A DNA stretch of 44,294 nucleotides from Chitinophaga pinensis. GTDB lineage: Bacteria; Bacteroidota; Bacteroidia; Chitinophagales; Chitinophagaceae. Positions within the stretch are counted from its first letter, which is position 1. Each line of letters begins with the position of its first letter. The position numbers were made by a program, and so were the translations under genes. A model generated the notes under the pieces. It was not told the origin of the DNA. It saw only the letters and a program-made list of their open reading frames with translations, and did not search any database. The stretch is taken from positions 1 through 44,294 of the forward strand of contig CALQSB010000002.1 of the NCBI GenBank assembly GCA_943333125.1, in the 5' to 3' direction. This document shows positions 28,601-37,000 of this stretch, one piece after another.

Positions 28601-30622
28601 ACCATTGATCAAAGTTTTCCCGGAGGTGCCACTGGCCTTATAACCAAAATGAATATTCTGGAAATAAATAAAACTTCAGGAATAACCACTTTCGACAAAA
28701 AATTTGCCATCACAGATACCGGAGTTTTGAGAATAACCCAAGCCACTACTATAAATATTAATGACACGATTACATTAAAATCAGGTGCAACAGGTACTTC
28801 CCGGATAGATTCTATTTCTTCTACAGCTGTTTTGAATTACAGCGCTTCAGGAGCATTTACGGTAGAACGTTATATTGCTTCCGGGGTTTCTCATGGAAAG
28901 TCTTGGCAGTTATTATCAACACCAACTTTTGGACAAAACATAAAACAAGCATGGCAAGAGAGTGCGGCTTCGGTATCCAGTAATCCTTACCCTGGATTTG
29001 GAACAACCATTACCAGCAATAACGCCGGAGCAACAACTACACTTGGATTTGATTTCTTTACCCCGTCTGGTCCAACTATGAAGAGGTATGACGTGACTAC
29101 CAATACATATATTGGTGTTCCTTCAACCAATGCAACACCAATAGCGAACCCTAATGGCTATATGTTTTTTGTAAGAGGAGACAGAAGCATTATAACCAGT
29201 GCTGCAGCCGCCATTCCAGTAACTTTGAGGTCAACAGGAAAAATATTTTATGGGTCAGAGTTAGATTCTGCAGTTTCGGTTGATGTACCTGCACTGAATT
29301 TCCAAAGTGTAGGAAATCCTTATGCATCTCCTATAGATTTTCTGAATATGCTTAATTATTCAACAGGATTAAGTCCTACTTATTATTTATGGGATCCTTC
29401 TTTACAAGGAAGTTCTGGACTTGGGGCATTTCAAACCATAAGCAGTTTTAATCAATGGAAACCTATTCCTGGAGGAACAGCTTTCTATGATGCCACAACA
29501 GCTTATTCAAGAATTCAATCCGGGCAGGCGTTTTTTATTTACTCCGCATCAGGAGGAAAGATTCGCTTTGCTGAAAAAAATAAAGTTTCGGGACAAAAAC
29601 AAGTTTTAAGAAACAATGATATTTCAGAATTAAAAACATTGAGGTTGTATTTGAAAGACGCCACAAAATCAGTTGTAGATGGCAATGTATTAGCTGTCGA
29701 CAGCAACTCACTTAATACCATAGACGAAAACGATGCCCTTAAATTAAATAATTTCGGCGAAAATACCGGTATTAAAAATGGAGGGAAAGTATTTGCATTA
29801 GATGCCCGAAACTCATTAAACGCCGATGATACTGTACAGTATTACATTAGCAATCTTAATCAGCCCAATTACAAACTAGTTTTTGTTCCTTCTCAGTTAC
29901 AATCATTAAATCTCATGGCTTATTTGGTGGATCGATATACTAATCAGCAAATTCCCGTTAGTCTTTATGATACCACTTCAGTTGATGTAACCATACATTC
30001 CAATATTCCACGATCCAGGCAAAATGATAGATTTTATATCATATTTAAAAAACTAAATCCGCTCCCTGTTACATTTATTGATGTGAGAGCCAAAAGAGTG
30101 GGCGAGAACATTATGGTAGATTGGGATGTGGCAGGGGAGTTGAATGTTTCAAAATATGAAATCGAAAAATCTTTAGATGGAAATTTATTCGAGAAAACAG
30201 GAATAGAATCTTCCGTGAATAATGACGGAAGAAATCATACTTACCACTTCACTGATTTAAAACCTTTTTCAGGATTCAATTTCTATAGAATAAAGAGTAT
30301 TGATATCTCAGGAGCTTATAAATTTAGTAATGTAGTTAAAGTCTGGTACGAATCTTCAATCCCCGATATTAGTGTGATCCCTAATCCTATTGAGGGAAAT
30401 GTAATTTCTATGACGTTCAAAAATCAGCCTGCAGGGATCTATCAACTTGAACTTTATAATAGTGCCGGTCAATTAATGGCCAACAGGTCCATAAGTCACA
30501 ATGGAGCTGTTAAAACAGCTTACCTTCTTAAGCCAGGAAAACTATTAGTTTCTGGAAATTATACTTTAAAAGCACTATTGCCAAACAACGCTCAGGAGGC
30601 ACTAAAAATCACTGTCAACTAA
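22634..30622 (+). CDS. Gene D: giant T9SS surface protein with beta-helix and nested Ig/jelly-roll domains
   Basis: 2662 aa. The in-frame TAA at 22631-22633 directly precedes the ATG, and the start gives a signal peptide (core ~22-34, cleavage KA|Q at 38/39). Domains by residue: an N-terminal beta domain 40-160; an Asn-rich beta-helix 163-652 ending PDIGAHE; Ig-like 655-750; an Ig-like domain split by a ~150-aa beta domain (~810-960 inside 755-975); another split by a jelly-roll (~1084-1296); six ~90-aa Ig-like repeats 1360-1899; a W/NW module from 1904; the shared cassette 2075-2476 (SHGKSWQLLSTP, VRGDRSI, GNPYASPIDF, QSGQAFF); an FnIII-like domain 2477-2570; and the sorting domain (IPNP ~2580). 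Overall architecture is closest to gene B without the GEVED block. Secretion is well supported; the role in adhesion or matrix is inferred. Confidence 0.95.
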   Translation: MIKFYINLCHLSGFISGKINKLFLGILLFIFSSLQIKAQGPAISYTSLSSVCIDGNRNLTATITDADGVPTAGAGLPVLYWSYNSLPFSPVTAVSLGSNQYQFTFGAGAFSGSIISYYIVAQDNTGLASNISVSPSSGASGFSANPPKVTIPPTNPEFYAVNQILSGTYLVGVGQYYNTITDAISAYNSACLGGPVTFVLTDVSYGTSESFPINIFNPQASATNTLTIKPNLAINTIITGSNADALFKLNGADYVFIDGSNSGTTTRNLTLQSTSTSLTSSVVWLASANASNGCNGNVIRNCNIYGNTASTTFSGIAMSNGVIINNSADTSNNNNSFINNNINSAYYGIYINGSIVGETGNIISKNIIGSSVLTKKIGFRSINLINQNSFTISSNQVAGNNSIYTSTSELDASGGVFISGVCSGGNINNNLIYDIKNSSTFVSATYGISLQTNSNFSNINVYNNFIHSITSRGSINTISENGLGISIISGGGYNIYFNSIQLGINQSTAGISSCIYVGANVQGTINVNNNILSNRETSGNRFSVYSLMPPTVFSSINNNDYFSSDKIGYISLPISTLVAWQAATLNDGNSTVVDPIFVIANNANLALIDLHLQLSSPLNNQAVPIAGITTDFDGTTRSSTTPDIGAHEISPPNCSDNFGGTISTNSSLILCVSGQIVMSSSGFSYGTGISYQWQYSTDNTTWNSIVGETNPSSCNPPVINVPTFYRLKVVCLAGVAGYSNVLQIVIKNPGLTSFVGASRCGTGSLVLTANGNPETSAINWYSTLSGGQSLSLGTSYTTPVLNASTTYYAEPSYVGGSGVSGPLNPVSEGGTIALGTTPWNMYFDVFNATTLSSVDIFPNNTGESFNINVYNSNNQLLGTAPVITNVSGGATAQTIPLNFFLQPGTGYYLLIDAGTLGVIGTGLTRNTTNASYPYVSTDISITGNNFNSSWYFFLYNWKYFTGCSVGRTAVTAVINSSADILINATSTNICNGTSTTLTASSTNSSYVYSWTPIGLTGASITVSPTSNITYTVVGNAGACSNTKSIDIVVSAAPTPITINPVSAALCSSAVATLTTTGGSVSSSTILDEKFEGPEIIPPGWDTLVSAVNSWGKWKKKKSIYIYSSPSVFPTAFKSNDSSKFFIANSDSIAIGNAVTALNTSLRTPKLDFTGYSNATLSFWQHYYPFIAPDSINIEMSKNPSLSATTWKSIYRTGPSTSGYVAPATGAASSNPIGTPTGFVQKIIDLTPFLTTTAGYRDTFYIRFRYRAGTTGFVSNGTGFGCFYWAIDNVLITGSGGAPIVWTPATGLYSNLAATIPYVAGTQTTIVYAKPAANTTYTATSGSPNGCSAFNTVPVTLKPVVSAVVSGTTTTCSGSSATVSVALTGVAPWKLTYTNGVTPVNITGITTSPYTFNVTPTATTTYTVTSVTDANVCTAAAGSITGSAVITVSSVSAVISGNSNICSGSNANISITMTGSSPWSITYTNGVTPTTVTGITASPYNLIVSPSTTTTYTLSAMSTGGCTAPLANLTGSAVVTVAESSTAIISGSANICSGSSTNISVAFTGPSPWSLTYTNGTTPVTVNGITTSPYLFSVSPIVNTSYSITSLTNGAGCIAVPSSYAGTANVVVSPQSVGGSVSGGTTVCTGTNSTTLTVSGFVGDITSWLSSLDNFATAGTTISNNTASLVVTNLTTTTYYKAIITSGVCSSSSSSVATIAVSPLSLGGSISGGTTVCAGTNNTVLSLSGNIGSPIRWESSSDNFVTAGNPITNTTNTLTIVNLSATTYYRAVVASGVCTSSYSSISTITVGASITGVLTGTATICENGSTNLSVSLTGTTPWSLTYTANGANPVNVTNINSSPYSFPVSPLTNTTYALTSLSDGLGCTASSGNLSSNAIVTVTTASTTTWTGISSNWFDTNNWCGGVPSILKDVLIPSGTSNPPVISGANALAKNITINTGAVLTVNIDGKISISGNTLNNGTIINNGVFQLNGTIDQSFPGGATGLITKMNILEINKTSGITTFDKKFAITDTGVLRITQATTININDTITLKSGATGTSRIDSISSTAVLNYSASGAFTVERYIASGVSHGKSWQLLSTPTFGQNIKQAWQESAASVSSNPYPGFGTTITSNNAGATTTLGFDFFTPSGPTMKRYDVTTNTYIGVPSTNATPIANPNGYMFFVRGDRSIITSAAAAIPVTLRSTGKIFYGSELDSAVSVDVPALNFQSVGNPYASPIDFLNMLNYSTGLSPTYYLWDPSLQGSSGLGAFQTISSFNQWKPIPGGTAFYDATTAYSRIQSGQAFFIYSASGGKIRFAEKNKVSGQKQVLRNNDISELKTLRLYLKDATKSVVDGNVLAVDSNSLNTIDENDALKLNNFGENTGIKNGGKVFALDARNSLNADDTVQYYISNLNQPNYKLVFVPSQLQSLNLMAYLVDRYTNQQIPVSLYDTTSVDVTIHSNIPRSRQNDRFYIIFKKLNPLPVTFIDVRAKRVGENIMVDWDVAGELNVSKYEIEKSLDGNLFEKTGIESSVNNDGRNHTYHFTDLKPFSGFNFYRIKSIDISGAYKFSNVVKVWYESSIPDISVIPNPIEGNVISMTFKNQPAGIYQLELYNSAGQLMANRSISHNGAVKTAYLLKPGKLLVSGNYTLKALLPNNAQEALKITVN
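26712..28330 (+). repeat. Tandem ~90-aa Ig-like repeats of two types in gene D
   Basis: Three type-1 copies (SG-x-x-x-x-CSGSS, PW-LTYTNGVTPV, ITTSPY) recur with a period of 270 bp (TGTTCTGG at 26744, TGCTCCGG at 27014, TGCTCAGG at 27284). Two type-2 copies (GGSVSGGTTVC, then TTTYYKAIITSGVC) begin near 27530 and 27797, 267 bp apart. A final type-1 copy starts near 28054. The order is 1-1-1-2-2-1. Type-2 domains also occur in gene E at about 39900 and 41580. Confidence 0.8.
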
Positions 30623-30646
30623 GCGGAAATCGCTTTAATATTTTTC
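30621..30646 (+). terminator. Probable intrinsic terminator of gene D
   Basis: AAGCG (30621-30625) and CGCTT (30631-30635) form a perfect 5-bp stem with a GAAAT loop, followed by TAATATTTTTC. The stem starts within the TAA stop codon of gene D (30620-30622). The stem is short but GC-rich for this DNA, and the T-run is where it should be. Confidence 0.5.
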
Positions 30647-30936
30647 AATAAAAATGATAAAATCTATTTATTTTCTATTTTTTCGTTACGATAAAAGGAA
30701 AAAAATAAAAACTATCAAACATTTTCTCCCCAAAAAATAGTTTTTTTTTAAACCCTTTACTTTTCCATAAAAAAAATTTAACATTTCGGTTAAATTTAGT
30801 AATTTGAGCCTCAATGTAATCCTTGATTTCATTGTATTTCCAATCCCTTGTAAAAGCTAGAATTATCCACTTCAGAATTGTACCTTATAAAGCTAATTTT
30901 CAATACTTTGATTATTTGCTGCCAAGTCAAATACAG
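30647..30936. other. D-E intergenic region, nothing coding seen
   Basis: This very AT-rich spacer has A- and T-runs between about 30660 and 30780. GTAATTTG near 30800 is a one-base-short match to the -7 box. I find no small ORF with a signal, no tRNA and no convincing RNA structure. It is part of the longest gap in the window, 378 bp. Confidence 0.5.
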
Positions 30937-30970
30937 TTGATGACTTGCTTGTTGTTATGATAAGTTTTTG
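30937..30970 (+). promoter_or_regulatory. Candidate promoter for gene E
   Basis: TTG at 30937-30939 is followed after 21 bases by TAAGTTTTTG at 30961-30970, an imperfect TAnnTTTG. The implied transcription start near 30975 would leave a leader of about 26 bases before the ATG at 31001. The extra T residues weaken the match. Confidence 0.3.
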
Positions 30971-31000
30971 AGAATTCTTTTTAACTATTAAGAATTTCAT

Positions 31001-34000
31001 ATGATCAAAATCTACGTTACCTCAGCGAAGAAAAAAAGCGTATCAATAATTAATTCTCATCTAGGAGTCTTTAGGCTTTTTATGCTTTTAGGCTTTTTTT
31101 GTTTGTATAATTTCTCAGGGATTTATGCCCAAACTTATGTAAACGGCAATGTGTCCACAGGCTCGGTTAATAGTGCTGCTACATCAGCACCTGCTGGTTC
31201 TACATGGAGCGAAATGCAATTTGGAAATAATACATACGGAGCACCTGCAAGCGCTGGAACAACTGTAGTCGCAGATGATTTTACAGTTTGTTCAAACTGG
31301 ACTGTAAATAGTTTTACTTTGTATGCCTATATTACTGTGCCTCTTGCAACTTCTACTCCTGGATATTTAACTGGTTGTCCTTTTGGTCATGTTCGCTTAG
31401 CCATTTATAACGTGGATCCATCAATCGGTTCTCCAACTCCAATCTATGGTGATTTGTCGGGAGTAACTGATTACTTCAATACATCTACACGTCCTGCTAT
31501 ATACAGAATATCAAACGCAGCAACGGATTATTCAAGAGAAGTGTGGGGAATAACCTGCAATACACCTGGCTTGTCTCTTGTTGCTTCTGCAACTAAATAT
31601 TGGGTAGTTTATTCTATAGAAAATGTGGCCCCTGCAACTTATGTTTCGTATGTTCCATTAAGTACTGTGGCAGGATCATTAACCCAGCCAGGAAATAATG
31701 CCAAATATAAAAATATAAGTTCTGGAATATGGACAAACATAACCGATGGTCAATCATTTACTGCTCAGGATTTACCATTTGCTATCAACTATACGTCAAC
31801 GTCATGTTCGGGAGTGCCTGCACCTGGAGCCTCAATTACTTCAAATGCTGGTCCACTTTGTCCTTCTATTAATTTTACCTTATCGATGGCGAATCCCAAT
31901 TGCCAATCCGGAGTTTCTTACCAATGGAAAGTAAGTATAGATGGGGGAACGACTTATACTAGTATTGCTGGAGCAACAGCCACAACGCTTACCACAAATT
32001 TTGCAACTCTTGGAATTTCTTCTTCTATAGCAACGGTAAAGTTTAGGTGCGATGTAACTTGCAGTAATGGCGGATCTATGACTTCATCAACTCCAATTAC
32101 TGTTACTCAGAACAGTTTATTTAATTGTTATTGTACTTCCACTGCAACAAGTACAGCCGATGAAGATATTTCTAATGTTACTTTTGGTTCTTTAAATAAT
32201 ACATCATCTTGTAGTAGTGTTGGTCCTGGCCCAGGATCGGCACAATACTTTTATGCAAATTATACTTCTGGTGCTGGAGCGCCTTCTCCTGCTCAGGTAT
32301 ATTCAGGGATTAACAACCCATTTTCGGTATCAATAGTAACATGTGGAGGTACTTATCCCAATGCAGTAAGGGTATGGATTGATTTTAATCATGACGGCGT
32401 TCTTGATAATACCACAGAGCGAGTGTACAACTCTTCATATACTACTGGTCCACATACTGAAACTGGAGCCATTTTTATTCCATCTACCGCATTAACCGGT
32501 CAAACGTTGATGAGAGTAGTGAACTTCGAAAGTTTCTCTGTTCCAGCTGGACCTTGCAATAATTATACATGGGGAGAAACGGAAGATTATTTAATAAATA
32601 TCACACCGGCAACAGCCTGTTCAGGAACCCCTAATGTAGGAAGTACTCTGGCTTCACCTTCCAGTGTTTGTCCTGGGAATCCTTTTACCTTATCAACTTC
32701 CAACGCTGCTTCGCTTGCAAGTTTTTCAGGGGTGACTTATCAATGGTATTCTTCACCAGATAATGCAACATGGACTCCAATAACAGGAGCTACTAATGCA
32801 ACTTACTCCACTTCACAGTCTGCACTTACTTATTATCGCATGATGGCTACTTGCTCTTTTGGAGGAGGAACTTTTACTTCTACAAGTTTTGCAGTAAATA
32901 TGAATGCAGCAACTTTTTGTTATTGCACTCCAGGGACAACAAATAGCGGAGATAATGATATTGCCATCAATGTAACATTTGCCTGTATAAATAATAGTTC
33001 TGCCAATTCACCAAATGGAGGTTATTCGGATTATACCTCCAGTGTACCTGCGGGTACGGCTTACCGTGGCGTTGGTAATCCAATAAGTGTTACTATTCCA
33101 TCGGGTTACTCAGAATACGTTTCGGTTTGGATTGACTATAATCATAGTGGCTCCTTTGATACAGATGAATATACCCCTTTGGGTAATACGACTTCTGCTG
33201 GAGGTACAATTACCAATGTGATAAATATTCCTTCTTCAGCACTGTTAGGCTCTACAAGAATGAGGGTAAGGGTCAGGTATGCGTCTCAGTTGGGTTCAAC
33301 CGAAACCTGTAATGGATACACCTGGGGTGAGACTGAGGATTATACCGTTAATATTCAGGATCCTGTGGCTTGCTCTTCCATTACTTTTGGAACGATGAGT
33401 TCTAATATTTCTTCGGCTTGTCCTGGAGAAAGAGTTGTAGTGAGTGCAAGTAATTCCTGTGTACTCCAAGGAATTACCGGTCTTGCTTTACAATGGCAAG
33501 TAAGTACTGATGGGGGAGGAACTTGGTCTAGTGCAACAGGTACAGGAACTACAACGCCTACATTAACAACAACAATTACGTCTACCAGTCTTTTCAGACT
33601 TCAGGGAACTTGTTCTTCTACAATTACCTCGCCGTCGGTTACGGTTAGCCTGACTCCGCCAACTGGTTGCTATTGTGCATCTACGGCTAACTTTTCAAAT
33701 TACACAGACATTCTTAATGTTACGGTGGGAAGTTTAAACAATACTTCTGATTGTGCTTCTTCTGCTCCTGGTCCAGGTTCAATTGCCAACAGGTATTCCA
33801 ATTACACAGCAGGTGCGGGAGCTCCGGCTCCTGGAAATATTTTCTCAGGAACATCTAATCCTTTTTCAGTTTCTATTGGTTCATGTACATTCAGTATTGC
33901 AACCGGTGTCGCTATTTGGATTGATCTGGATAAAAGCGGAACATTTGAAGACGCCACAGAAAAACTTTATCTCTCTTCCATTTCAAGCTCTACAATGCCT

Positions 34001-37000
34001 CGCACGGAATCCGGAGTACTTGTTATTCCTGCAACAACGGCTTTGGGTGATACCATCAGAGGTATTACCAGAATGAGAATAGTAAACAATACTAATTCAT
34101 TGGGATCTATTTCTGCCTGTGGAAGTTATTCTTATGGAGAAACCGAAGATTATTTAGTTAACATTCAGTTTGCTCCTGAATGTACAGGTGCATTCGTGCC
34201 TACTATTGCCTCTACTGCAACTACAGTATGTCCTTCTGTACCCTTTACATTGAACATACAAAATTCAACAGGTTTATCAGGTATCACTTTTCAATGGCAG
34301 TCCTCTACAGATAATACAACCTGGGCTCCTATAGTAGGTGCCACTAACATAACTTATACCACTACAATTTCTGTAAATACTTATTTTAGAGTAGTGGCTA
34401 CCTGTAACGCATCAGCGACAATTACACCTTCGTCATCTTTATTAATCTCAAGTAATGGGTCTGCAGGATGCTTTTGTCAGCCAACAACCACTTCGGGAGC
34501 TGTTGATGCAATAAATAATGTAACTTTTGGGGGGATCAACAATAATTCGGCGTATGTTGTTCCAGGTTATTCAAACTATACCAATACCTTAACCCCGGGA
34601 ACGGCAATAAGAGGAGGAAGTAACAGTATTTCTGTTACCATAAGTACTGGAAGTAATTTAATAGAATATGTAGCTGCCTGGATAGATTATAACCATGATG
34701 GCGCATTTACAGCATCCGAATACACAGGCTTACAAAGTGTTTTAAATGGAGGTATTTCAACTGGAAATATAAATATTCCACTTTCTGCTTTAAATGGTAT
34801 TACAAGATTAAGAGTTAGGGTAAGAAGAAGCACCTCGCTTGGCTCGGGAGATGCTTGTACTGGGTATACTAACGGTGAAACTGAAGATTATCCAATTAAT
34901 ATTGTCAGTTGTTCTCAAGTTGATATTGATCAATCACCATTCAGTACACTGGTTTCCTGTGGAGTTAATGCAGTCTTTAATGTATTTGCTTCATCTGCAT
35001 CTACTATTCCAGTAAAATATCAATGGTTGGTGAGAACTACACCTACTGGCCCTTGGACCGTAGTAGTTAACGGAGCTAATTATACAGGATTTGATTCTAC
35101 GGCTTTGGTTGTAATAAATCCTCCAATATCTTTCAGCGGATATTCTTACGCGGTAGCGATGAATTCATCTTGTACAGCTCAGGATACATCAGCTTCGGCT
35201 ATCCTTACCGTTAATCCGGCAGGAACAACAACCTTTTCCACTCAACCTGCTAACGTAACTGCAAACTGTAATACTCCAAGTGTGAGCTTTAATTTTGTGG
35301 CTTCACTTTCCGGAACTCCAGTTTACAAGTGGCAATTCAGATCAGGTCCTTTAGCTTCGTGGAGTAACCTGGTAAACAATGCCACATTCAGTAATGTGAC
35401 CACCAACACACTAACCGTTTCAAATATCATTAATGGGTTTAATGGGTATCAATTCAGAGCCTATGCATCTAGTCCCTGTTATAATGCGGATACCACTTCA
35501 ATTGCTACATTAACAGTTAATCCAATTACGCTGACGCTTTCAATTTTATCCAATGCCCCATCTAATACAGCTTGCTATGGAGTACCCGTTACCTTTACTG
35601 CAACTGCAGGTTCTTCTGCACCCATAAATTTACCAGGTTATAAATGGTATATTGATAATATTGCAACAGCTAGTGCTGCATCTGTGGGCACAACCATTAA
35701 CGTGGCCAGTACTGCTCAGTTAGCACCCTTAATGAATGTTACTGTAGCCAGTGGCTTTGGTACTTTCTTTTCAGGTACTTTCATTACCTCAATTATTAAT
35801 GCAACCAGTTTTACGGTTAACACGGCGCCTTTTATTGCTTTGCAAAATGGCGATGTGATTTCCGGGTTGGTTGCTAATGGAGCCACATTTGTAAATTATA
35901 CGTCTTCAACTTTAGTTAATGGAAATATTATCAGGTGTACGTTGATTGCCAATGACCCTACATTATGTACTACTCCAAATCCTGCTACAAGTAATATTAT
36001 CAATATGAATATTACCTCCAATACACTAACAAGTGTAGCGGTTGTAGCCAGCCCCGGTAATATTGTATGCGCAGGAGATAACGTAACGTTTACAGCTACC
36101 CCAACTAACGGAGGTGCTACACCTGTTTATCAATGGAAGAAAAATGGAGTTAACGTAGGTACCAACAGTAATACTTATTCTAATAATGCATTAGCGAATT
36201 TAGATGTTATCACAGTGGTGATGACCTCTAATGCATCAGGTTGTAATGCACCAAATCCTGCAACCAGTACCCCAATAACAATGACGGTAAATCAGTCATT
36301 CCCTGTTTCTGTAACAATATCAGCAGATCCAGGCGTTAGTACTTGCCCAGGTGTTCCTGTTACCTTTATTGCTACACCAGTTAATGGAGGAACTACACCG
36401 GCTTATCAATGGCAGTTAAGTACAGATGGCGGAGCTAGTTATACCAATGTCGGAACTAACAGTATCAATTACACGACCAGTGCTTTAGTTACTAGTAACA
36501 TAATTAAATGTATCCTTACTTCAAGCATTTCTTCTTGTACTCAAGGCACCAATCCGGCAACTTCCAATTTGTTGACAATGAGTGTTACTTCTCAAGCGGC
36601 AAGTGTAACTATTACTTCAAATCCTCTGCCTGGCAATGTGTGTGCAGGAAGCTCAGTAATCTATACAGCCAATGGTGTAAACGATGGAGGAGCAGGAGCG
36701 GTTTATCAGTTTTATGTAAATGGAGTTGCGGTTTCCAATACCGGCACCACTTATAGTTATATTCCTGCAGAAGGTGATAGTATTTCAGTTTCCATGGCTT
36801 CGGCTTTTGCCTGCGCAAGCCCTAATCCTGCAACTGCTTATGTAAAACAAACTTTAAAAGCAAAACCTACAGCAAGCATATCTTTATCTTCACTTACTTG
36901 TGCTTCTAATTCAGCTACTTTAGATGCAGGAGCTACAGCTGGTAGTGGCACTATTACTGCATATCAATGGTATTTGGGTGGAGTTTCTCAGTCAGGAGGA

